Below, one piece after another: positions 11,551-20,965 of a stretch of 64,000 nt of DNA (positions are counted from its first letter, which is position 1; each line of letters begins with the position of its first letter). Source of the DNA: Antennarius striatus (Eukaryota; Chordata; Actinopteri; Lophiiformes; Antennariidae); assembly GCF_040054535.1 (NCBI RefSeq), contig NC_090781.1:19394760-19458759 (forward strand), read 5' to 3'. The position numbers were made by a program, and so were the translations under genes. A model generated the notes under the pieces. That model was not told the origin of the DNA, made no database searches, and saw only the letters and a program-made list of their open reading frames with translations.

Positions 11551-12377
11551 TCAACAGTGGGAATGAAAAGTCCTGAAGGACAGCTGTGTACCAACAGTAT
11601 GAGTGTCCACTGGGTCAGTTTGGAAATGGCGCGTCCCTTGAAGCTGTAGGCTGAAAGGATGCACAAAGAAGAGGGACACTAATTTCAGGACACCAATGTT
11701 CTGATTTTGGATAAGGAGGACAGACCTGTGTGCGACGAACAAACAATCGCCTAACACGTGCGCGCGCACACAATATGAAACAAAGCACAACTCCCTACGT
11801 AGCCTAGTATAAGCTGACTTTATTTATGCTGACAGATAATAGGAAAGAAAATATGAGACCAACTTACGTGCGTTTTAGCTTTATACTGTAGGTCCGGCAC
11901 ACACACGTGTGGGAGCGTGCGCGCACACACGCAACACGCAAACTCGAAACAAAGGAGACCTCCCTACATAGCCTAGCATAGCATGACTTCAAACGCGAAA
12001 CAAAGGAGTACCACCTAATTAGCCAAATAGCAATTGATCACCCATGCTAACAGACAACTGCAAAAAAGATAAATGTGGTGAAACTTACCTTAACCAGGGT
12101 GCAGTTCCTTGGTCCCATATGGTTGGGAGTGATCCTTGAATGAGGATCAGTCTCAGGCAAAGCCCCGTCTGTACTGACCCTCATTGCTAAAACAGGCTGG
12201 ACTGAAGTGGTTCGCACACAAACAAAAGTGCAGGCGATGTAGCTGCACATTGCCATTAAAAATGAAATGCAACCACGCCATCTTCTGTTCTTCATTGGAT
12301 GGGATGAAAAATAAACACTGGTGTTGATTTATACAATCAACAACTGCGCAACTACCCTGTCTCCTCCGCCATTTCAA
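11551..12377 (-). pseudogene. THAP zinc-finger gene, two exons, frameshifted
   Basis: Minus-strand exon 1 (to 12089) encodes a THAP-type C2CH finger: SCAVVDC (C-x4-C), then FFIPSNEEQKMAWL, and LCANHFSPACF (C-x2-H), then NEGQYRRGFA. THAP fingers bind DNA in a sequence-specific way and occur in host regulators and P-element-derived proteins. After GFA the frame shifts by one base (near 12153-12158) to RLILIQGSLPTIWD, which holds the AVPTF-box equivalent. The donor TTAAG|GTAAGT joins exon 2 (acceptor CATCCTTTCAG), which encodes QTDPVDTHTVGTQLSFRT and stops at 11551. Exon phases agree if one missing base is allowed. The nearest ATG (12370-12372) is out of frame with the finger, so there is either a second indel or another start. 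It is most likely a decayed host THAP gene; assembly error is the alternative. Confidence 0.72.
11777..12035. repeat. Local duplication inside the THAP intron
   Basis: A unit starting GAAACAAAG and containing CTCCCTAC(G/A)TAGCCTAG occurs at 11777 and 11945, with a more diverged partial third copy at 11997. The first two are each preceded by GCGCGCACACA-type sequence. The 168-base offset suggests a tandem duplication within the intron. Confidence 0.55.
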
Positions 12378-12600
12378 CAGACTGCTGCCTCACGTCCGAC
12401 ACAAAGAACTCCGTCTTGGGAATGGCCACGCCCTTGGGCATGTCAACCAATCCATATCGTCCACACCCTTGAGCATGTCAACCAATCTATATCGTCCAAT
12501 ACTCTGTCCAATAGCACAGAGTGCAAAGTGTGACGTCAAGAATACCTATTCTAGCGCTTTGTGGTCGAATCGAGTCGTTCAGAGCCATGACTTCCTGAAA
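12378..12600 (-). promoter_or_regulatory. Promoter-like region of the THAP gene: four CCAAT boxes and a CRE
   Basis: Directly upstream (minus sense) of the THAP exon there are CCAAT words at 12447, 12482, 12496 and 12508 and a full palindromic CRE, TGACGTCA, at 12531-12538. The first two CCAAT boxes lie in a 35-bp tandem duplication (12427-12461 and 12462-12496, four differences). CCAAT plus CRE arrays are typical of NF-Y/CREB-driven TATA-less promoters. This is inference from motifs and position only. Confidence 0.55.
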
Positions 12601-13180
12601 CTCCAAATATCTGTTGATGCAGGAAGTGTTTGTTTACCAGATTCTAGGAGTTGGTCGGGTTAGGGAGAATTCGATATTCAATTCAAAATTGGATAATTTC
12701 TTAGAATTTTTTATTTTTAAAACAGCTGTCCTTGAAATAAAGTTTAATACCGCATTACATTCATCTGACAACTTTTAACTCACTAACGTTAAGGATCTTT
12801 CCACAACTTCAATATCATTAGATGACAAATCAGCAGTTTTGTTTTCATACCAGGTAACGGTTGCATGGTAAAGCTGGTACTGTAATGTTTTACTTGCCAA
12901 AGAGTATAATTGTACTATCAATGTAACGGGTTACCAAAAACAGCTGATGTACTCATACGATTCAAGGTGTTCAACACTCAAACCTTCCTACATGCATGCA
13001 CACCAATATCCACTTAGGTCGACCATGAAGCTCAATAGAAAAGGCCATGATACCGAGAGGAGAAAACGATTTCCATTGAAAGAGAGCGAAAGGAGTCAGG
13101 AACCAGTGTTTAGGAAGCAACCAACCAAAAGACTATTATTCAGTCACGCTTTCAATGCTCCTTGACTATCCATCCTTTAA
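12601..13180. other. Non-coding, nothing recognised
   Basis: AT-rich sequence without a recognisable domain, RNA gene or repeat. Confidence 0.4.
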
Positions 13181-13185
13181 CAGGC

Positions 13186-13378
13186 ATTGACGTCCAAATG
13201 GGACACACATTGACTTCAGACAGACTGTCTCTGAGAAGTGTGGCCTCAGAGGGGGACAAGTATCGACTTCAAAGGACACATGCTTTGACACACATTAGAT
13301 TCAAATGGGATAGATTCAAGACAGCATTAGCTTCGAATGAGTCATTCTTCATAGTTTACGGACTTCAAACGGGGAGGA
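13186..13378 (+). repeat. Degenerate dispersed motif array, TTGACTTCAAATGGG-like
   Basis: Words close to TTGACTTCAAATGGG recur at about 13188, 13210, 13265, 13297, 13315, 13328 and 13359 with uneven spacing (14 to 55 bases). It looks like a heavily eroded minisatellite or a repeat I cannot name. Confidence 0.4.
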
Positions 13379-13842
13379 CGTGAACAAAAAATGCTCTCAA
13401 TTGTTGATAAGCGATCCGGGTCATCATGGGTAGGGTGGGATGCTCGCCGCGGCTGAAAGGGATCATGACAAAGTCAAATCTAAACCACATTTCCACCAAA
13501 TTGATCCAAATTGTAGTTTGACAGGTTTGGTTGGAAATCTACTCATGGGATCATCCATCAGATAATATTACCGGTGCTTCCTGTCCGTCAAGTTCATGTT
13601 CAACAGACCTTTTGAATGGGAATTGCGCAGGGTCTGCAACATTGTGGAAAGAAAGAATCTAGGCATTGCAGACGAGGCTTAGGATGAAAACGCATTGCAT
13701 TAAAGTTCGCTACAACACTAGCCTTTCTAGCTATTAATATTTTTGTTTGTGTTAATTTAAGTCCGTTTAGTCTATAAATCACTGTACAGATCGGCAAAAC
13801 GACCGCAAATCTTTCATAAACTGGTCAATCACATGAAAACAA

Positions 13843-13851
13843 ACACACACA

Positions 13852-13924
<73 letters not shown>

Positions 13925-13930
13925 ACACAT
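13843..13930. repeat. (CA)n microsatellite
   Basis: Nearly uninterrupted AC dinucleotide run, with short interrupted flanks (AGACAC, ACATAC). Confidence 0.97.
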
Positions 13931-14916
13931 ACAGGAAAGGAGAATATCTTTGAAATACACACAGGTGCACTTAACAAGGAGAACAGCCCTACGCTCACGC
14001 TGATGGGATCAATAAATACATTGACAAACAACAGAGGAGTGGTAATGGCACTCACTTTCATTCCCATGACTGTATATAATGCATATCCATCCTTAGACCT
14101 GGTATACACAATACAAAGTGTATTCATTGATCGATAAGGGTCAGTGCACCTTCATCTAGCTTCCTCATCTTTCCTCCAGACATCTTGGTGCTTTTCTTTC
14201 TCTTGCACGCCTCATATTTTCCTTTAATCACATTCACCGGCGTCTCTCCCCAAGACAGAGGGGTTCCTCTTTGCTGTCACCTGACTGTAAGGTTTGGTAG
14301 AGAGGCAGATATGAAGTGACACTCCCAGTGAAGAAGCTGGCTTGAAACTGGATCCAGAGCTTCTTGGGGTGTAAAAGAAACTGCTTTGAAAATGAAAGCC
14401 TGCACATGTACTTGGATCACTGCTTGTATTGTAGACGCCTGCATTTGACCTCAATACCTCAGACACAACTCTTTCAACATAGTGGATGACTATTGTAACC
14501 TTCATCCTTCATCCTATCAAGCCAATTGGCGTTCCCAAACTGAGCCCAGATTCATTAGATTCAGATAATTTTCATCAAGGACGTCAGCTGCAAACCAGCA
14601 GCATCCGTACTCAAATGATGGGATGTACGTTTTTCTTCGCACTGCTCAGAACTGATGCCCTAATAACAAACACTTATAACATCTAATGTAGTAAAAAAAA
14701 TGTTTATTTACTAGTCTGTCACTGAAATGCAGGTGTTTCATGTAAAACCAGAAATAGTGAAAGGAAAACACTAAAGAACTATTTATAACTTCTTCTTTTT
14801 TAAATCCTGATGTCTCTGTCAGTTCACGGCTGAGCAAGCAGTATGTTAACCCCTGTGTAGCCTTAGGTAGCCCCAAATGCAATGACAATTCACTGACTCT
14901 GAGTCTTTATGGGACA

Positions 14917-14918
<2 letters not shown>
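13931..14918. other. Non-coding, nothing recognised
   Basis: No coding or repeat signature was recognised between the two microsatellites. Confidence 0.4.
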
Positions 14919-15004
<86 letters not shown>

Positions 15005-15045
15005 TGCGTGCTTGCGTGTGTGCATGTGTGTGTTTGTTTGTTTGT
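14919..15045. repeat. (GT)n with embedded (TGCG)n
   Basis: A GT run is followed by about seven TGCG units (14984-15010) and then TGTG/TTTG variants. Alternating purine-pyrimidine sequence of this kind can adopt left-handed DNA under supercoiling (established for GT and GC alternations). Confidence 0.95.
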
Positions 15046-16126
15046 AAGGCCATGCCTGAGGGACCACAATATCACCGATGGGATTTAAAAAGACTGCCAG
15101 CACAGCAGACAGAAAGAAAGAAAGAAAGACGGCTCCGTCCATCTTACTTACATGTCGTTGATGTGCAGATGCGAACATGTGAGTGAGCTTAAATGAAACT
15201 CAAGTGAGAAGCTGTTTTCAGGTGATTAGCCTGACATCCAATCGTAGCTCTTTATTTCCCCAGGTAATTAAATATATTGGACCGTTCTCAAGCCCTTGAG
15301 TTGTACACACGCACACACACTATAGTCAAACACGCACACACAGCAGAGAACCAGTAGTATGCTGAAAAACAAGATTGTGGCAGGTCTAAGAAGTGGAGAA
15401 AATCATTTGACGAGATAAATAAAAGTTACACGCATTTTATAGGGGATTCTTAAGGTTACCAACTCGCAAGGTAACTCTTCTGCAAAAAAAAAAAAGTAAG
15501 TCCTTGAATTCTAAAGCCCGTCACTTTACCAAGGAAATCCAGCATTTTAATCCCTGATCGGCTAAATCCAGTCGTCTGGAACAAATAGCATGGAAAGGCT
15601 GACAAGACGACGAGGAAAATGTCAAAAAATCCATAGAATTTGATATGCTTGGAGTAAGCCTTGATGGAAACTGCCGATTACCACTACACATCTAAAATAC
15701 AGCAAATGTTGTAACAGTGTGAGTGGCACTTGGATTAAAAGAGATAAGTGTAAGGAGTCCTTCTTATTCTTACAACTTAGAATGAAAAGATGGAGGGTAT
15801 TTAGAGGCCTGGTAAAGTCCAAAATGTATAATTCTCCTCCTTGAGTCTTACCTGATTTCTGAGGCTGAAATTTATCTCACAGAGACTTGAGGGTGGTGTT
15901 GGGGATGTAGGGGCTGTGGGGAGGGGGTGAGGAGGGAGATAATATTAGGAATGGCTGAGCTGGGGGTTTTATCATAAGGTCAGGTTTTACATTTCATATC
16001 CACACACAAGAATTATGCAAACAGAATTGGTCAGAGCCTTTAAGAGTTAAACACATACATTTCTTCTGTTTGTTGGATCTATATATGTATATATAAACAA
16101 AACCACATATGTGTATTCACATAAGA
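15046..16126. other. Non-coding, nothing recognised
   Basis: Includes a short GAAA run (15111-15127) and a G-rich patch at 15890-15940. No gene is seen. Confidence 0.4.
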
Positions 16127-16131
16127 ACACA

Positions 16132-16188
<57 letters not shown>

Positions 16189-16209
16189 ATACACACACAC
16201 ACATACACA
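16127..16209. repeat. (CA)n microsatellite
   Basis: AC dinucleotide run with a few ACAT interruptions. Confidence 0.97.
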
Positions 16210-16363
16210 GGCTGATAGTGACAGCACCTGCCTGCCACCCACAATAAGTGACCCGGGTTAAATATGTAATGGCTGCTTGTCCCACAGTCAGGATTAATGG
16301 GCTGTGGAGAAATGAGATAAAGGCACATCATTACCACACACAGACAAAAATATATTTGCTCTA

Positions 16364-16366
<3 letters not shown>

Positions 16367-16455
<89 letters not shown>

Positions 16456-16463
16456 TGAGTGAG
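16367..16463. repeat. (GT)n microsatellite ending in GAGT
   Basis: GT run of about 43 units ending in three GAGT-type units. It lies only 157 bases from the CA tract before it, so the two form complementary arms. Confidence 0.97.
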
Positions 16464-17039
16464 TATATCCAAATGAGAGCCCCTATGTACATGCATATAT
16501 ATGCAATATATCTATGGTTGTACATCAGGACATTAGTATTACCCTGAATCTGAAATTTTGAAAGAAAAAATCTTCAAATATGTAAAAACATGTTGGAAAA
16601 AGAGCAGATGTTAAAGTATCCACTCATCACCGGATTTTGTTCATTAACATTTATTAACTCATCAATCCACCCCTTTATGCACCGATATGTTGATTCATTT
16701 ATTGATCGACTCATCAGACCATAGTGTGACTTTGCTGCTTTGTTTTTCTCTATCTGCATGAGCCTATCTTGATTTCACAGCTAGTTTCCTGCACGAGCAT
16801 GAGTTTATGAATATTGTTTGTTTATAAATTAGTTAATGATGGTTTTGTTATTTTCTTCATTAGGATGCATTTTGGACTTATTTTAGAGAAGTCAGTATTA
16901 ACATCATGGCCAAAAAGAACAGAATAAGTGAAAGTATTCCCAAATATTATTATAATAAAATCAATCTTACTTTCATGATGCAGAAATTGCCCTTCTTGCT
17001 GCTTTGATTGTCGCTGCAGCCTTTCTTTTTTTCAGGCAG
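16464..17039. other. Non-coding, nothing recognised
   Basis: AT-rich DNA without recognisable features. Confidence 0.4.
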
Positions 17040-17280
17040 GAAACTTCAGACTGTCCAGAAATCAGCTCCTGTTTTCATGTCCTCATACTGTCTCTTTGTT
17101 TCTGTTAGTAACTGATCTTATTGATCACCTTTAAGGCTCTACATGGCCTGGCTCCTGATAACATGTTTGACCCTTTAATCCCATATGGACCTCAGTGCAG
17201 GTTGAGATAATCAGATAGTGGTTTTTCCCTGGTAACCAAATCTACATTAAAGTATAAGGAGATTGAGTTTTAACAGTCAG
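17040..17280 (+). mobile_element. LINE ORF2 C-terminal fragment
   Basis: Plus-strand reading gives KLQTVQKSA, then LITFKALHGLAPDNM, PLIPYGPQCRLR, a stop, and SDSGFSLVTKSTLK. This order (LQ.VQN.A ... FKALHGLAP ... PY.P.R.LRS.D) is a common C-terminal signature of fish non-LTR retrotransposons. The segment between the first two blocks is shortened and there is an in-frame TAA, so this is an old fragment. Confidence 0.65.
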
Positions 17281-17859
17281 TCATCTGTCAACAGTTGTAT
17301 GCTAGCTAGCATGAGCTAATGCTAGAATGTTCAAGGAGGCTTGGAAGAACTGTCAGATGCATCAGGATGATTTAATCATTGGGTATTGTGAGCTAGAAAG
17401 TGAAAGAAAGCATTGCTGCAATGTTCCACAGAGTCCTTCTAAGACAAAGAGTCAAAGATCATGAGGCATATCTGGTGTCCACGAGGAAATATGGAAGTGT
17501 TGGACTAGTTGCGTAAATGCTTCATTGCCCTGGATTAAATTTCCAGACTGGCTTTCTCCTCCAATCCTCTCTTTCTCCACCTATTCTCCCAGTCTCTTTC
17601 CTAGTCTGTCATTCACATTTTTTCACTCTCTACCACCAAAGCAGAGGGTTGCCCACCTGGAGTCTTGGATTTGCTTAAGGTGTGTGCCAAATGAAATGCA
17701 GTTTTTCATCACTAATACCACCCATGACAAAAGGTTGGTCAAGTATTGCTTTAGAACATGAGGACTTTGGATTACATTTCTTTGAAATACATACAATATA
17801 ATATTATATAGTATACTATATACTAATATAGCTACAAGAGGACACAAGCCAGTGTCTTA

Positions 17860-18876
17860 TTGTGCCGGTCCCAAGCTCGGATAAATACAGAGGGTTACGT
17901 CAGGAAGGGCATCCGGCGTAAAATTTTTGCCAAATCAAAGATGCAATTCAAACCTATGACTTCCATACCAGATCGGTCGAGGCCCGGGTTAACGACCGCC
18001 ATCGGCGCTGTTGACCTACGGGGCGCCGGTGGAAATTGGACTACTGTTGGCCGAAGGAGAGGAGGAAAGTGTGTTCGCACGAAGAGAGAGAAGAGGAGCG
18101 GCAAGAGTATAGGACTAACAGTAGGGACGTTGAATGTTGGAACTATGACAGGAAAAGGTAGAGAGTTGGTTGACATGATGCAGAGGAGGAAGGTAGACAT
18201 ACTTTGTTTCCAGGAGACCAGGTGGAAAGGTAGCAAGGCTAGAAGTTTAGGAGCAGGGTTCAAGTTGTTCTATCATGGTGTAGATGGGAAGAGAAATGGA
18301 GTAGGAGTTATCTTGAGGGAGGAGTTTGTTAGGAATGTCCTGGAGGTAAAAAGAGTGTCAGATAGAGTGATGAGTCTGAAGCTAGAAATAGAAGGTGTGA
18401 TGTTCAATGTTGTTAGTGGGTATGCTCCACAGGTAGGATGTAAGCTGGAGGAGAAGGAGAAATTCTGGCTGGACTTTGATGAAGTGATGCAGAGCATACC
18501 TAGAAATGAGAGAGTTGTCATTGGTGCAGACTTCAATGGACATGTTGGTGCAGGAAACAGAGGTGATGAGGAGGTGATGGGCAGGTTTGGTATCCAGGAG
18601 AGGAACGCAGAAGGACAGATGGTAGTTGACTTTGCAAAAAGGATGGAAATGGCTGTAGTGAATACTTTCTTCCAGAAGAGGGAGGAACATAGGGTGACCT
18701 ATACGAGTGGTGGTAGGAGCTCACAGGTAGACTACATCTTGTGTAGACGGTGTAACCTGAAAGAGATCAGTGACTGCAAAGTAGTGGTAGGTGAGAGTGT
18801 AGCCAAACAGCATAGGATGGTGGTGTGTAGGATGACTCTGGAGGTGAGGAAGATGAAGAGGGCAAAGGCAGAGTAG
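17860..18876 (+). pseudogene. RTE apurinic-like endonuclease domain
   Basis: The frame holds LTVGTLNVGTMTGKGRELVD, CFQETRWKG (catalytic Glu), VVIGADFNGHVG (catalytic Asp/Asn), SQVDYILC and KQHRMVVCRM (terminal His). This is the order of the exonuclease-endonuclease-phosphatase fold used by LINEs to nick target DNA. A TAG at 18874 interrupts the frame, which then continues unshifted into the linker region. The first 80 or so residues before LTVGTLN are probably 5' UTR translation and not protein. Confidence 0.85.
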
Positions 18877-20965
18877 AAGACGAAATGGTGGAAGCTAAAC
18901 GAGGAAGAGTGTTGCATGACTTTTAGGGAGGAGTTAAGACAGGTTCTGAGTGGTCAGGAGGTGCTTCCAGATGGCTGGACAACTACAGCTAATGTGATCA
19001 GGGAGACAGGTAGGAGAGTACTTGGTGTGTCATCTGGAAGGAAAGTAGATAAGGAGACTTGGTGGGGGAATGAGGAGGTACATGAGTGTATACAGAGAAA
19101 GAGGTTAGCTAAGAAGAAGTGGGACACTGAGAGGACTGAGGAGAGTAGACAGGAGTACAGGGAGATGCAGCGTAAGGTGAAGGTAGAGGTAGCAAAGGCC
19201 AAACAAGAAGCTTGTGATGACTTGTATGATAGGTTGGACAGTAAGGAGGGAGAGACTGATCTATACAGGTTGGCAAGACAGAGAGACAGAGACGGGAAGG
19301 ACGTGCAGCAGGTTAGGGTGATTAAGGATAGGGACGGAAGTCTATTGACAGGTGCCAGTAGTGTGATGGGAAGATGGAAAGAGTACTTTTTAAGAGTTGT
19401 TGAACATGGAAAATGAGAGAGAACAAAGACTAGAAGAGGTGACTGTTGTGGACCAGGATGTAGCAAAGATTAATCAGGATGAAGTGAGGAGGGCACTGAA
19501 GAGGATGAAGAGTGGAAGGGCAGTCGGTCTTGATGATATACTTGAGAGGTTTGGAAGTGTCTAGGAGAGGTGGCAGTAGAGTTTCTGACTGGGTTGTTCA
19601 ACAGGATCTTAGATAGTGAGAAGATGCCTGAGGAATGGAGGAGAAGTGTGCTGGTGCCCATTTTTAAGAACAAGGGAGATGTGCAGAGTTGTGGCAACTA
19701 CAGAGGAATAAAGCTGATGAGCCATACAATGAAGTTATGGGAAAGAGTAGTGGAAGCTAGACTAAGGGCAGAAGTGAACATTTATGAGCAGCAGTATGGT
19801 TTCATGCAAAAAAGAAAGTACTAGAGATGCGGTATTTGCTTTGAGGATGTTGATAGAGAAGTACAGAGAAGGCCAAAATGAGCTGCATTGTGTTTTTGTA
19901 GATCTGGAGAAAGCTTATGACAGGGTGCCCAGAGAGGAACTGTGGTATTGTATGAGGAAGTCTGGAGGGGCAGAGAAGTATGTTAGAGCAGTGCAGAAAA
20001 TATATGAGGACTGTAAGACAGTGGTGAGGTATGCTGTAGGTGTGACAGAGTTTAAGGTGGAGGTGGGACTGCATCAGGGATCAGCTCTGAGCCACTTCTT
20101 GTTCGATATGGTGATGGACAGGCTGACAGACGAGGTTAGACAGGAATTTCCATGGACTATGATGTTTGCAGATGACATTGTGATCTGTAGTGAGAGCAGG
20201 GAACAGGTGGAGGAGAAGCTAGAGAGGTGGAGGTTTGTCCTGGAAAGGAGAGGAATGAAGGCTAGCCGAAGTAAGACAGAGTACATGTGTGTGAATGAGA
20301 AGGACCCAAGTGGAAGAGTGAGGTTACAGGGAGAAGAGATCAAGAAGGGGGAGGATTTTAAGTACTTAGGGTCAACAGTCCAGAGCAATGGAGAGTCTGG
20401 AAAAGAGGTCAAGAAGCGAGTACGGAAGCGAGGATGGAACGGGTGGAGGAAAGTGTCAGGTGTGATGTGTGATAGAAGAGTTTCAGCTAAAATGAAAGGA
20501 AAGGTGTGCAAAACTGTGGTGAGACCAGAGATGTTGTTTGGTCTAGAGACAGTGTCACTGAGGAAAAGACAGGAGACAGAGCTGGAGGTAGCAGAGATGA
20601 AGATGCTGAGGTTCTCTCTGGGAGTGACCAGGAAGGATAGGATCAGGAATGAGTGCATCAGAGGGACAGCACATGTTAGAGGTTTTGGAGACAAAGTCAG
20701 AGAGGCAAGACTGAGATGGTTTGGACATGTCCAGAGGAGAGATAGTGAATATATTGGTAGAAGGATGCTGAGTTTTCAACTGCCATGCAGGAGGCCTAGA
20801 GGAAGACCAAAGAGGAGGTTTATGGATGTAATGAGGGAGGACATGAAGGTAGTTGGTGTGAGAGAAGAGGATGCAAAGGAGAGGTTTAGATGGAGGCAAT
20901 TGATGCGCTGTGGCGACCCCTGAAGGGAAAAGCTGAAAGGAAAAGAAAAGAAGAAGAAGATATTA
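17862..20965 (+). mobile_element. Near full-length RTE-clade LINE (Expander-like)
   Basis: The 5' end carries a GGATAAATACAGAGGGTTACG segment and the CAGGAAGGGCATCCGGCGTA word common at the start of fish RTE elements; the 3' end carries CTGTGGCGACCCCTGAAGGG and a GAAGAAGAA tail. In between are endonuclease and reverse-transcriptase coding regions. At about 3.1 kb it is near the usual RTE size. Several frameshifts and stops make it non-autonomous. Proteins of this type are often misannotated in fish as 'craniofacial development protein 2-like' (endonuclease half). Confidence 0.9.
18877..20923 (+). pseudogene. RTE reverse transcriptase and C-terminal domain, frameshifted
   Basis: Continuing the same ORF after TAG 18874, the linker runs to about 19390, where a 1-nt shift occurs; further shifts lie near 19540 and near 19805-19815. 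The RT core then reads VFVDLEKAYDRVPREELW (motif A), EVGLHQGSALS (motif B), MMFADDIVICSE (catalytic motif C) and FKYLGSTVQSNGE. The C-terminus has LRWFGHVQRRDSEYIGRRML and RPKRRFMDV, typical of RTE. Catalytic residues are intact but the ORF as a whole is broken. Confidence 0.88.

Noticed and set aside
17860..18117. N-terminal 86 residues of the endonuclease frame as true protein
   Set aside because: This part overlaps the RTE 5' leader shared with the SINE, so it is more likely untranslated leader.
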